Assembly (NCBI GenBank): GCA_047967505.1
Contig: CM106540.1
Source of the DNA: Dipteris shenzhenensis
Taxonomy: Eukaryota > Polypodiophyta > Polypodiopsida > Gleicheniales
Reading direction: 5' to 3' (one strand)
DNA: 64,000 bases
Shown: in pieces, positions 35,924 to 47,084 of the stretch
How the letters are laid out: every line of letters begins with the position of its first letter
Numbering within the stretch: the first letter of the stretch is position 1
The notes under the pieces: generated by a model
The model's input: only the letters and a program-made list of their open reading frames with translations
What the model was told of the DNA's origin: nothing
The model's database searches: none
Translations under genes and position numbers: made by a program

Positions 35924-37323
35924 CCGGGATGCTTGAAGCTCAGTAGCTCTGTGGGAGAAAGGAGAAGCTCTATGGGAAGCTTTGTGGGTGACTTTACTTG
36001 CATAGTGTGTAGAGACCTTGGAGGAACCTTTGGAAAAGTCACTTTGGTTTTGCAAAGTGGTTTTGAGAGCCTGTTAAGAGTTTTCAAAGAAAAAGTCATT
36101 TTTTGAGCTTTTCGTTGTTCCGTTCGATGACAAAGACTCCATATTGACTTGTAGAGGCAACTATTGCTTGCTTTTGGTATCCACTTCCCTTCAGGAGCTT
36201 GGAAACACCTTCATTCTTGAATTTGGGATCATTTCATTGGATTTCTGACTCACTGTGTCAGTTCCTGCGTTTTTTACCCGGGTGTTGGAACTCAAGTTTG
36301 GAGCAACCATTTGCAGATCTGTCAGTTCTGGTGGACTCAAGAGGTCCTAAAACTTCTATGTTGCTCATCATTCGCACTCCGGTGGAGTTTACAAACAGCT
36401 CTGTTTCCAAAAACGTTTTTTAGTCCGTGTGTTGGACCCAGTGATTGAGACCACGGTTTCCAAAACCATCTGTCCCATTGTGTTTCGGACGCCCAAAAAC
36501 CCCTACCTATCAGTTCTTGCACGATTCGGTGGAGGATTTTCAGAGTTATAGATCTCTGTGTATTCGATTTCGTCTCTCTGTTATGCATTTTTCATTCTAA
36601 AGTTTTGAAACCTTAGATTTATGCCACATGGCAGTGGATAAGTGTTGACTCCCATTTCTCACTCATCGGTTGGGATTTTGGAGTCCTGGCAGAAGAGAGA
36701 TATTTGCAGATTTTCTTGCTGAGTCCGATTATGCAATGGCGCCCATGTTTTGAGGCATCTCAGGTTCTATTTTCAATAGCGCTCATTACCGTGGGACTAT
36801 GATTTCTTGAGCATACCTTATGCAGATCACTCTGGTTGCATTTTGAGTAGTGTGCGCTCATTCGTGGTGTGCATTGGGTTGCAGTGGATGATTTATAGGC
36901 CATTTGGATGCATTGCGGTCCTTATTGGATGCGCTGATAGACACAAATTACCTTGTGGGATGCTATTTTTTATGGACGCTTTGCACATGGATGCTATTTT
37001 AAGCTGAGGGACAGCTTTGACACATTGCAGGTAATGCACTGATAGTGCTATGCTCTCTTGGATAAGATATTATTGATGCATATGCCAGTGGACGGTGTTT
37101 ATGCTTGAGTCATTTGGCACTTATTGGCATTTTCTTTTGGGCCAGATTTGCTCATATGGATGCATAGTATATGCACATGAGTCAGATGCATCTTTTGATG
37201 CTTTGAGCTTTGAGTTTTGGTGATATTTCACTCTATTGTGGCATACACATTTGGGTGCACCTGGTATTTGGTGTGATTCTCTCTTGCAGGCACTAGCATT
37301 TGGGATTTTGTTTTATTTGCATC
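35924..37323 (+). other. Unusually long leader of element G
   Basis: About 1.4 kb separates the primer site from the gag ATG, against roughly 0.5 kb in copia B. It is T/G-rich with repeated TTTGGATGC-type words and no conserved protein. Confidence 0.65.
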
Positions 37324-37572
37324 ATGGCATCCTCTTCCATGTTTGAAAAGGAGTTTTTTAGCATTAAAAAGTTTGATGGGACAAACTTTTCTTTGTGGAA
37401 AGAACAAATAAGGGATGTGCTTATTCAAAAGAAGCAGATTAAACCCTTGGCAGGGATTGAAGCTAAGCCTGCAAATATGTCTGAGGATGATTGGAATGAG
37501 TTGGTGGCATTGCAGGTTGGGGCACATGAGCCAAAATACTCTTATGCCGTTTGGGTTATGTACCACATTTGA
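37324..37572 (+). pseudogene. Copia element G gag, N-terminal part only
   Basis: ATG at 37324 opens an 82-codon frame with FFSIKKFDGTNFSLWKEQI and DVLIQKKQIKPL, then MSEDDWNEL. This is the N-terminal UBN2/DUF4219 type of plant copia gag, in which FDGTNFxxWK is the signature. After VALQ near 37515 the sequence leaves the family and the frame ends at 37572. The rest of the element is absent. Few mutations are visible in the retained part, so the truncation may be younger than the decay of B. Confidence 0.85.
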
Positions 37573-38235
37573 GTTTCTCTAATTTTGAATTTGCCATCTA
37601 CCAGAATGCATAGGCATTTATTCATAGAGGAATGGTTATGTAGGCATCACACACACACATACTTTTCCATTTTTCCTCTTGACCACACTAAATATTTTTT
37701 CTGCCCTTTATATTCCTTTGAAATTCCTTTAAAACTACCTTTCCCCCTTATTCTCTCTCTAGAATTATTTCCTCACTCTCTCTTTACCCTTCTCTCCCCT
37801 CTCTTTCTCCTAAAATTTCCCCCCCTAAAACCTCCCAATTTGTCCCACTCTACCATCTCTTTAGTTTTCACTGGTTTCTCCTAATTGTTTGTATTATCCC
37901 TTATCCTTTCTTTTTTCTCTTTTATTATTTTTTTCTTAATTTCCAAACTCCTCTTCCTAATTCTCCCTATTATTTCTATATATAATTTTTCTAATTTTCT
38001 TTACTTTATCTTTTCCTAAATATTTTCCTTTTTCAAAATATTTTCCTTTTTTCTATTTTTTTCTTATTTTTATTATTTCTCCTATGACCTTTGTTCCTTA
38101 ACCCCTCTTAATTTTCCATATTTTCCCTAATTAAGTCCCATTTTTGCTTAATTATCACTCTTTTTCCTCATTCTCTCCCTTTTCTTTTCCCTTTTCCCTA
38201 ATTTTTCCTTTTTAACATTTGTGGCACATTTTTGT
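37573..38235. repeat. Pyrimidine-rich tract
   Basis: The + strand from about 37640 to 38230 is dominated by C and T (TTTTCCCTTTTCCC-type words). It carries no protein motif. Confidence 0.75.
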
Positions 38236-38875
38236 CTTTATATAGCTTGTGGGTGCCTTGTTTGCCTTGAAACTAGTTGTTGGCAATTCATTTTTTCCAT
38301 TTCCATACAATAGGCTGCCTTATCTCTTCAGATAGTTTGTTGCTTACTTTGACCAAGAGAGATCATATATAATCCATCTATAGGAAAAAAGTATCCATGC
38401 CCACATTTAAGGCACTAGAAAAGCGTCATAGTTGCCTAGAGCACCTCTAGAGCACAAAGTTGACAATCTAGCAAATTTCTAACTAACAATCAAAATACTT
38501 TAGCTATGCAGAGTCTTTCGTTCCATAGCCTAAGCAGTTGAGAAGTATGCCTATCACACCACTCAGTGGGAGTGAACTTTGCTTGCATCCATTGCTTCCC
38601 TAATTTGTATAGGAGTCGAGGGATCATTGATTTTGCTCACATTCTAAAATCCAATTATGAAGTGAAATCGTCCCAACAAAAGATTGTAACTCTCTCAAAA
38701 AGCAAGATTTTCATTTCTCTCTAAGTAAAGAAAAACTTTACAATGCATTGAAATCAAATTGCTCCAACTTGATTCAAAAGATGTAGCTCTCTCATCTAGA
38801 AAGAATAGAAAGGGAACATCATCTTGTGCACCCTTGCCTCATGCAATTGCCTAGCTCATTCTCTTGCAATGATGG
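38236..38875. other. No gene seen
   Basis: AT-rich sequence with no conserved motif on either strand. Confidence 0.5.
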
Positions 38876-38879
38876 ATGG

Positions 38880-40100
38880 TAGAAAATGAGTAAGTGCACA
38901 TGCCCGGCAATAACATAAATGATATTTGGCTCTTATAGAACCTCGCAAATACATGGACCTTAGTCAAACAAAGGTCCTTGCAAACCTTAAGGACTAGTAG
39001 ACAGATACATGTATGGTATGATCATTTTGATGCACAATTGCTAAACACTTACGCACCATGCATGGCCATGAATCAGAAAATATGCATGCCCCACATACAA
39101 AAAAATTCAACCCATATGATCCTTATGTAAAGGGGGTCCCTTGCAAAGTTTCACAACCATCATCTGGACACATACATCTATTATATAAGTGTATAGATGT
39201 GCATTTTAAACACTCATGTGCCATGTATGATTGAAAATTTAAAAATATGCATGTCCCATCAATGAATGATGTCAAACCCTTATAAAACTTGCAAATACAT
39301 GCATAATAAAAAAAGGTCCCTATAAATTTTCAGACACGCATGTATGGTAAGCATATCGATGCATGATTTTTGGACACTTGTGCACCATGCATGGTAAAAA
39401 ATGAGAGAATATGCATGGCTCGCCATACCAACAATGTCGAATCATTATGAAAAATTGCAAGTTCATTGGCCTTCCTCAAAAGGATTCCCTTGCAAAGTTT
39501 CATGACTGTCAAACATAAACATGTAAGGTAGAAGGCTACTAATGTGTAATTTTTAAACAATAATGCACTATGCATGGTTGAGACTAAGGAGACGCACATG
39601 TCACACCATACAAATGTTGTCCCGGCCTTATGAAACTTTGCAAGTACAAAAAAAGATCCCTACAATGTTTTATGAACATCATACACATGCACGTATAAGC
39701 CAATCGATTTGGATTTTTAGACACTTATGCACCATTCATAGAAAAAAAAGAGCGCAAAAGGGGGCTTCTACAAAGTTTTGTGACCATCAAGCACATATAT
39801 GTATAGTATGAGCATACCAATGTGTATGCTTTGATATGCATACTATGGTAAAAAATGACACCCATGTGTATTTTTTGACACTCATATTATTTTTTGGCAT
39901 TCATATTATGGTAAAAAATGAGAAAATGTTCCATCTCTCACCACATAAATGATGTCAAACCCTTATGAAACTTTGTGAATACATGGTCCTAACCCAAAGA
40001 AAGGTCCTTGCAAAGTTTCATCACCATTGGACACTATATGTATGGTATAAGCATAACGATGCACAATTTTTTGACACTTCTGCACCATGCATGATCGAAG
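38880..40100. repeat. Degenerate tandem repeat (satellite-like), period about 165-185 bp
   Basis: About seven units share an ordered set of words: CACCATGCATGG, AAAAATGAGAAAATATGCATG, CTTATGAAACTTTGCAAGT, AAAGGTCCCTTGCAAAGTTT and a TATGGTA..ATCGATG segment. The CACCATGCATGG anchor or its equivalents recur near 38880, 39054, 39219, 39383, 39566, 39730, 39902 and 40083. Spacing is 164-186 bp. Units are strongly diverged. Confidence 0.88.
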
Positions 40101-40104
40101 CAAA

Positions 40105-41275
40105 AACCCAATGCTAGGACCCACAAAAGCAATAGAGATCGAGCATGGCTTTGATGAAAATGCAAGAAAATGGAGAGATTTCAAGGCCCTAGTGATGAAG
40201 GGAGGAGTTTTTTGCATGTAAGAGGAGGGGAATGCAATTTACTTTACAACAAAGCCCCAATAGCAAGAGTCCCCTTTGAGGTGCTCTCCATCCTCCGATT
40301 GCATGTTATTCAAGCATCGCATGGATCTGAATGACATGCAGATTGAATGCAAAGATTGAGGAAGAAGACAAGCAAGATGAAGTTTTGCTCATTAGCTATG
40401 GCAAGAAGCTCAATGAAATAGATTTGCATTGTTGTGTGCTCACAAAAATTAGAAGGTGTGGATTTTGATGTCGATGCAAAACTAATTCTTGTTGTTGATT
40501 TCTTGCTCTTGATTGGCATCCAATCAATGGATGTTCGTGGCTCTTTGATCAATTGCTAGCCAAAAGAACATTGATTTCTATCTAGATGTGTTCTTCCAAT
40601 CGATTTTCACATCTTGTCATAAATCAACGTACTATGCCTAGCAAATTTGCCACTAGGTGAGTGCTTCCTAGATAGATAGACTTTAGCTCTGTTCTTGAGT
40701 GTTATTTCTTATGCAAGATCGCAAACTTGCAAGGATGTGTTGTTTCTCGATGGACTTTCTTTGATGTGTTCTTCGTTGTTCACTTCCAATTCTCTTAGGA
40801 AGGAAGGTATTTTCTTTGTTGTGTTTTCACCGATCAATATTTCTCTTGGGAAGCAAGGGGATTTCTACCACTATATGACCTCCAAAATTCACACCACCCA
40901 CCTCTTTGCCACATTCTCCTTCACTATATAACACGTTTGTGGCTTGTCACCCATCCACCATAGTTGCAATCGGCTCCGTCTCTCTATTGCCTTCACTATC
41001 TTTCATCTTCCCATTCAAAGCATGTAGGGGAGGTTGGATTCCTTGGTTGGTGAGGTGTACTTTCTCTAAGAATGGAGTTGTAAGAGCTACTTGACTTTAA
41101 TGCTTCCTTCTAATAGTGAAGATTAACATTCTTCTTCTTCTTTTCCGTTTAAAACAGTCTAAAGTTTTCTTTGAGTGGAGAGACTTAGTTGCTCAGTCAA
41201 TTACATTCTCTGAAGATCAAATGCTTAAAGGACTATTCACTATCCCATCAACCTAAAGCGTTGCATACGGCCTTG
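40105..41275. other. No recognisable gene
   Basis: Short frames only. No LTR, RT or RNA motif was found. Confidence 0.5.
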
Positions 41276-41279
41276 TACC

Positions 41280-41840
41280 TTGCAAGACCAAGGAGTAGAT
41301 TTTGTATATCTCAGTTTTGAGGGGACTTGGCGAAATGCCTGGTCAGTTCATCCGCAATATTATTATGTTCGTTCAATGAGCGGAGTCGTTGCTCCGTGGA
41401 GTGTAGGTAATGCTGTTTACCGAACGACCCCAAAAAGTGAACGATTCAGCATCGTTTATGGGATTGCGGCTGAGGCGTGTGTATTCATCAGTATGCGGGT
41501 GCGAGAAAGTCGAAGCTGGAAAGCGCTCGAGTGTGGAGACGAAGGGGCGGGTGTTTCAAGAAGCAGACGCGGATGCGAGAGGCTGGAAGCGAAGCGGCGA
41601 GTGCTTCAAAAAGAAGACCAAGAAGCTGAACTTTGAAGCTGCAATCTCGAGTTTGGAGGCGAAAGCGGCGAGTGCTTCAAAAAGAAAGAAGAAGAAAATC
41701 CAAAGCCGAGGTTCCGACTTTCGAAACTTGGAAGTGGGTTACAACTTACAAGTTGGAAGCGTTATGATGGGAAGTTCGAAAGGAAAGAAGTGGAGTGTAA
41801 AGCGTAAAGGCTGTTGTGAAATGACCCTCGAGTAGGTTGT
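41280..41840 (+). other. CpG-retaining segment with overlapping open frames
   Basis: Two frames (41280-41636, 118 aa; 41410-41835, 141 aa) stay open over a segment rich in CpG, Lys, Arg and Glu codons. An internal duplication contains GCGGCGAGTGCTTCAAAAAG at about 41604 and 41667. I recognise no domain. It may be a gene fragment or a young element without detectable homology. Confidence 0.4.
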
Positions 41841-41844
41841 GTGG

Positions 41845-42185
41845 CTACATCGAGAAATAGGGAAGAGAGTCACGAGGAGAGATGGCCAACATGGCAATTA
41901 GAGGGTGTGCACATGGAGCCGAAAATGTGAAAGCACTTCCAGTGCCACAGAGCTCCGTGGACTTTTGGCTTGGTGACAATCAGGAAATTTCACCCCAAGC
42001 GCAATAGTTGTCATGGGGTCAATTGATATCATCTCACTAAATATTCCATTGTGGTTGAAAAAGTGTGAGAATCTCTTTTTAATTATCCTCATTTCCTACT
42101 CTAATAAGGGATTGATTGGAGTATCTTTGCAATAGCTGCATTAAGATCATTTAATGTTGAGTATTTGCATGGCCCTATATTGAGC
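41845..42185. other. No gene seen
   Basis: No conserved motif. The only minus-strand frame is 64 aa. Confidence 0.5.
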
Positions 42186-42186
42186 A

Positions 42187-42240
42187 TATATATATATATA
42201 TATATATATCTTGAGAGAGAGAGAGAGAGAGAGAGAGAGG
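42187..42240. repeat. (TA)n(GA)n microsatellite
   Basis: (TA)11 at about 42189-42210 is followed by (GA)n to 42239. Confidence 0.97.
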
Positions 42241-42244
42241 GGAG

Positions 42245-43065
42245 GAGCTACTATTGCGACGAGTCTCTTCCTCACGATTAGCCCATTTGGTGGAGAATGG
42301 CATGGCTATAAATTGGATCAGGATATTGTGTACATAATTGCCCAACTAGCTTTGGCCATTTATTACATCTGACTTCGTGCAGAGGAGCTCTATGTGTGAG
42401 AACATTGGCATGGTTAGTAACCCGTTCGACATTAGGATAAAAATTTAAGCCATTGGGACAGAGCTAGATGGCACCTTGCCATTGGCTGGATGGAAAAATT
42501 ATGCTCTAGTGTGTGAAACTTTATCCTCAAGAATGGAGTGTGCACACCAAGTCGCATTGGAGTCCCATGATTTAACCCTTATTTCAAAGTATGGCCTTGT
42601 CAAAGTCTAACCAATCATGCATTTTTGGCTCACAGTGCATAGCCTATTGGGGCCAATTCCCATGCAAGCATCTGGGTGCCCTCTTCTTTCCTTAGAGACT
42701 TCCCCTCCCCATTCTCTCTTCCCTCATTCGAGGGAGATAAAGCTTCATGGCAATGGGGAACACAAGCGTCACACTGGTGTCCATCTATGTCCAATCTTGT
42801 AGTGCTTCTCATGTTGGTCTCTAAAGCTTCCTATTTGCTCAAACATTTCGAAGCTTCAGGCTCCCATACTTATGCAACGATCATCAACAAAATTTGCAAT
42901 GTTAGCAAGGTGCTTCTCCAGCCCGATGAGCAAGGCTTTTTTTTAAACATCATCCTATGTTTTGGCGTGCCCCCTTAAGGGAAAAGGTCTTAGTGATGAA
43001 TTTGGGTTGAAAGGGAATTCTCCCTATTGGTCCATTCAACTTACTATTCATGTTAAGCGCTTTTT
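42245..43065. other. No gene seen
   Basis: Frames of up to 100 aa lack recognisable domains. Confidence 0.5.
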
Positions 43066-43068
43066 GCT

Positions 43069-43071
<3 letters not shown>

Positions 43072-43118
<47 letters not shown>

Positions 43119-43152
43119 TCCCCTCTCTTCCCCTCAGATTCCTCCACTAACC

Positions 43153-43197
<45 letters not shown>
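43072..43197. repeat. Two CT microsatellites
   Basis: (CT)n runs at 43074-43110 and 43158-43196 are separated by 47 bp of CT-rich sequence. A second local similarity, TTCCTCTGCTAACCT against TTCCTCCACTAACCT, suggests the flank was duplicated too. Confidence 0.95.
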
Positions 43198-43199
<2 letters not shown>

Positions 43200-43399
43200 T
43201 GCTCGTTCGACCAATTGCTCGCTTCCCCCCAAATTCCTCTGCTAACCTCTATGCAGGCCTTTCTGAATGACGAATTGTTTGGCTGTCCACAAATTATGGG
43301 CGTTAGAAAGATGAGATGTGGGAATCCCCCCTTAGCTCACGCCCCTTACAGCAAAAGGGTGCAAGCCTCAAGGACATTACTCGATATGGATTGGCCAGC

Positions 43400-44010
43400 G
43401 TGGTTGTGGTGATGATGATGTGGCACGGGAACCTGTAGATTGTGGCAACGCGGAGTCCGGACTCCGGTCCGAGTGTATGCACAGGGCGACGTGCGAGTGA
43501 CCCTGGTAAATTGTAATCCGTGAATGGTGCTCACTGCCCACTGCTCACGCGGCAGCTTTGTCTCGCAAAGCGCAGACAAGGACTGCCACACAAACTCGCA
43601 TGTTCGTCCTGACACCGACAATCTGACATAATGTCAGCTGCACCTGCACCCGCTGCCCCACCCCGTACACTGTCCACTGACTCACCACACGCTACAGTCC
43701 TCTGTCACAAAGATCTGACCGCGCCGTCCCGTCAGTTGCTCACATAATAACCAACGATTCCTGTCCACGTGGCACGGAATCACCAGGGCGGGACCCAGCC
43801 TCTTCAAAAACCTTTAACCCGATTTTATTATAATACTTTCCCTTATCACTTAATTTTCCTAGTTACTAATTCTGAATTTGTTCTAGTTCTCTCTCAATTG
43901 CCTCCCCCAACGCTCTAGAGACCATCGAAAGTCCTTGGGGCTCTCGGCGGATTCAATCTCCACTGTTCGATCAAGCGGCTCTACAATCTGGAAAAATGGC
44001 ACTTGAAGCT
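43400..44010 (+). promoter_or_regulatory. Promoter-like CpG-retaining region
   Basis: The segment has many CpGs, a 14-bp perfect palindrome GGAGTCCGGACTCC (43452-43465), a G-box CCACGTGGC near 43768 and a TATA-like TTATTATAATA near 43826. A CT-rich leader follows. The first ATG in good context (AAAAATGGC, 43996) opens only a 26-codon frame. A plant promoter with a lost or spliced coding part is possible; no product can be named. Confidence 0.4.
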
Positions 44011-44765
44011 CGCTGCTCACATGTCCAAAACTTCAAAAGTGACCAATCACATCATGGTAAAAATCCTCCATAAAACGATGACATGTCAAAAACTTTCTCA
44101 TGCGTCCGTCACATGATAGTAACTTCCCAAAACACTTACCCCTCTTGCCCCACTTTGACAGCTGTAGAGGCCATGAGTCAGCCATTACCTCAAGCAAAAG
44201 TGGCAAGCAGCGAAGGTAAAAGAGGCTCAGAGCTTCACTTCTACCTAAGGCAAAGGCCTCCCCATGTCCTCTACCTACCCCATGAAACAATAAGGAGTGT
44301 TGCTGAAAGACTCATGCGCATCTCTCATACACAACTGAGCTTCAATTGCTTATAAAATTTAAAAATCTTATAAGAAATCATACACCAAATTAACATATTT
44401 CCTTGGACCCATTGTACCATATGCCCTAAGCACACAACTAAAGTTCCCTTGTTTTTTTACTTTCATTCGATGGTGCATTCCCTCCATTGATGTTGCCAAC
44501 CATGCACTCATTCACTTCGGTGTTCATCTTACTCACATGATGCACAAGGGCCCAAAAGCATACTAGCACAATGGAAAATCCTCACCTAACTAGCCGCACA
44601 CCAAGGTAGGGGAGTTTTGTTATATGAAGGGAAAGGGGGGGACTCCTTTAATGTATCTTGAGGCAGGAACATATAGGATGGATACACTGGCAAGATGGGT
44701 GGTATAGATTGTCCACCTTATTAAAAGCATCTCCTCATCACCCATGGCCTCGGTAGAAGTTATAT
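44011..44765. other. No recognisable gene
   Basis: Short frames only. CpG content falls away after about 44300. Confidence 0.45.
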
Positions 44766-44767
44766 GG

Positions 44768-44858
44768 TAAGGCAATGCACAATGAGTCTTGAGTTGTGAC
44801 CATAGCAAGTTAAGGCAATGCACAATGAGTCTTAAGTTGTGACCATAGCAAGTAAACT
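44768..44858. repeat. Tandem duplication, about 51 bp x 2
   Basis: AAGGCAATGCACAATGAGTC begins both copies, and both end in TTGTGACCATAGCAAGT. Confidence 0.93.
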
Positions 44859-44917
44859 GCTACAAATCAATGCTTAGAGCCTATTCTAACATACAATATG
44901 GCACTAGCAATGTGTAA

Positions 44918-44992
44918 GAATATCCCCCCTATTATTACAAGGATTGTGACACCTCCCCCAGTATTATTACGAGGATTGTGACACCTTCCCTT
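44918..44992. repeat. Tandem duplication, about 37 bp x 2
   Basis: TATTATTACAAGGATTGTGA and a one-base variant of it follow each other, each ending in ACACCT. Confidence 0.9.
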
Positions 44993-45350
44993 GAGCATTG
45001 TAGTGAACTACTACAAATATCACTTCCAATTCACACTCGCAATGTATGAGAATTATTCCCCTTTATTAGCGAATTGTGACACCTTAGCATTTCTAGTGCA
45101 ACAAGTAGCATGGGCAAAACTACATGATGGTGGTAATCCAAAACTTTTGATTGATTATTTACATTTTATCACACAAAGTTGCCCCAAAGATATACTTTTA
45201 TATAAAACCAAGCTATATGTGGTTGCTACAGCATGGCTATAGCCATTGGAAATGTGAGATAGCGCAACCATTGAAGGTTGCTTTTTTAGGCCGTGCAGTC
45301 TCATTAACATCTCAAGTTTCACTAGTGATTCTAGTATGGCTCTAGTGTGG
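44993..45350. other. No gene seen
   Basis: Only short open frames without a recognisable domain. Confidence 0.45.
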
Positions 45351-45351
45351 T

Positions 45352-45535
45352 TTGACTATAATATTTGCCTATCCACATTGGGCAATGTTGGTGAGTACTG
45401 GCTACTATAACCCAAGAGTAAATACATGTGTCCTTCATGACTATAATATGCAAGACTTGCCTATCTACGTTTGGCAATATTGGTGAGTATTGGCTACTAT
45501 AACCCAAGAGTAAATACATGTGTCCTGTATGACCG
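45352..45535. repeat. Tandem duplication, about 94 bp x 2
   Basis: GGCTACTATAACCCAAGAGT and AAATACATGTGTCCT occur in both copies with about ten differences between them. Confidence 0.92.
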
Positions 45536-45539
45536 TTAG

Positions 45540-46050
45540 CATCATCTAAGCATCGAGAGCACACACCTCACTCAATATAAATGAGGGTGTGGTGACTCAC
45601 TCACCATATCCATTCTAGCACTACACTTTTGCGGCCTTGCCAATATATAGCTAGACGTATGCTATCAAGGCCTTGACCAAATGTGTGGGACTCATAGTAA
45701 GTAAAGTTGTCATGGCTGTCAAAAAAGACCAAACTAGATAAGTGCAACATATAGCCCCAAAAATAAGCTATTTGTGTGATCCAACTATAATCAAGGTCAT
45801 ATGATCAAATTTGAGCCTTAATTCTTTTAAAAAGAAAGGCCCTTATTGAATGACATTAGATTAGAGTTGTAGCATCTTCGTGTAGCCAAAATCCCAAGCC
45901 CCTCGACAACCAAATGAAAAAGCTAATTCCATCAAGTAGGAAAGACAAAGCAACAACCATTAGTTGATGGCTCAATGTTCTCCATTGTCTGGATGAGGCA
46001 CCATGATTCTTCTTCTGTTGCCATCCTTGCATTTCTAGTTTTCAACACTC
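45540..46050. other. No gene seen
   Basis: No conserved motif was found. Confidence 0.5.
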
Positions 46051-46052
46051 CT

Positions 46053-46053
46053 T

Positions 46054-46115
<62 letters not shown>

Positions 46116-46290
46116 AGCCTTGTACTTTTGGCAAGGAAGGCGATTGGATGTTTGACAGAAGACAATCATTGTGACATACCTCTCTCACACACAGCCTGGG
46201 CACATGTTGTACTTTTGGCAAAGTTCAGAAGTGCAGGCAAGGAAGGCAATTGGATGTTTGATAGAAGGCAATCATTGTCTCCATGGAATA
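46053..46290. repeat. (CT)n(CA)n microsatellite and flanking duplication
   Basis: (CT)n at 46053-46091 runs into (CA)n to 46116. The next 170 bp contain two copies of a unit with TTGTACTTTTGGCAA and ATTGGATGTTTGA, separated by another short CA-rich run. The microsatellite edge was apparently duplicated with its flank. Confidence 0.9.
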
Positions 46291-46489
46291 GACATTCTTA
46301 CCTGGTTATTTGAAATGTATGGGAAAGATTTTGGCAAAAAAGTGTGGTTTGTTAAGACTAGATGTTGATTTTCTTGTGACTCAATTTTTGTGTTTAAAAT
46401 GTCGATGAGGAGAACGAAAAGGTGGGGAAAATGTTGAGGGAATAATTAACAAGCCAAGGAAAGGGCTTTTTTTCATCACGTGGTGCTCT

Positions 46490-47080
46490 GATTAAGCCCA
46501 TCTGCGAATACGATGGAACAGCAGAAGCATCAAATACAAAAGATCCTCCCTAAATAGAGAAAGAAGCGAGCTGTTCGACAGTCGGATGGGTTGCCGGTAG
46601 GCGGTCGAGCTCGCAGGGAGCTTGGAGCGTGCATTGAGGCTGCGGTCGAGGCCCCAACGCCCATTTTGCATGATTGAACAGATTGACTTTGTCCACCCCC
46701 TTCCAGACAAGCGCCCATCGCTTGCTATCTCTCATTCATCAGCAAATATCAACTCGGAAGTTCTTAATTTGCTGCCTGCTCATTCAGCAACATCACAAGA
46801 TTGAGCCACGAATCTCGTCCAATTGACAACAGTGTCCACCACAATGGCGCACATCAATAACCCAACGAATTTGCCTTCACGCCTGCAGTGCTGCCCACCA
46901 GCAGCAGCACAGGATTGAGCTCTCATCCAATTCCACGATTGCCTGCTCAGTAACGACATCACAACATTGAAGCACGAATCTCCTTCAAATTTCCGAATGT
47001 CAACGAGCCTATTAGGCCGAAAGATTCAGCCAATGATCATGGGCAATCCCCCGTAAATTTTTGCCTCATCATGAAAATGT
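46490..47080. other. CpG-retaining pocket, function unknown
   Basis: A GC-richer segment with many CpGs (GTCGGATGGG, GGCGGTCGAGCTCGC) in CpG-poor surroundings. Four overlapping small frames of 60-72 aa show no domain. It resembles host unique sequence such as a gene 5' end, but no gene can be supported. Confidence 0.4.
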
Positions 47081-47084
47081 CTGG

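Noticed and set aside
38880-40100. CRISPR-like array
   Set aside because: Units are about 170 bp and diverged along their whole length, with no short identical repeats and unique spacers. The genome is a plant nuclear one.
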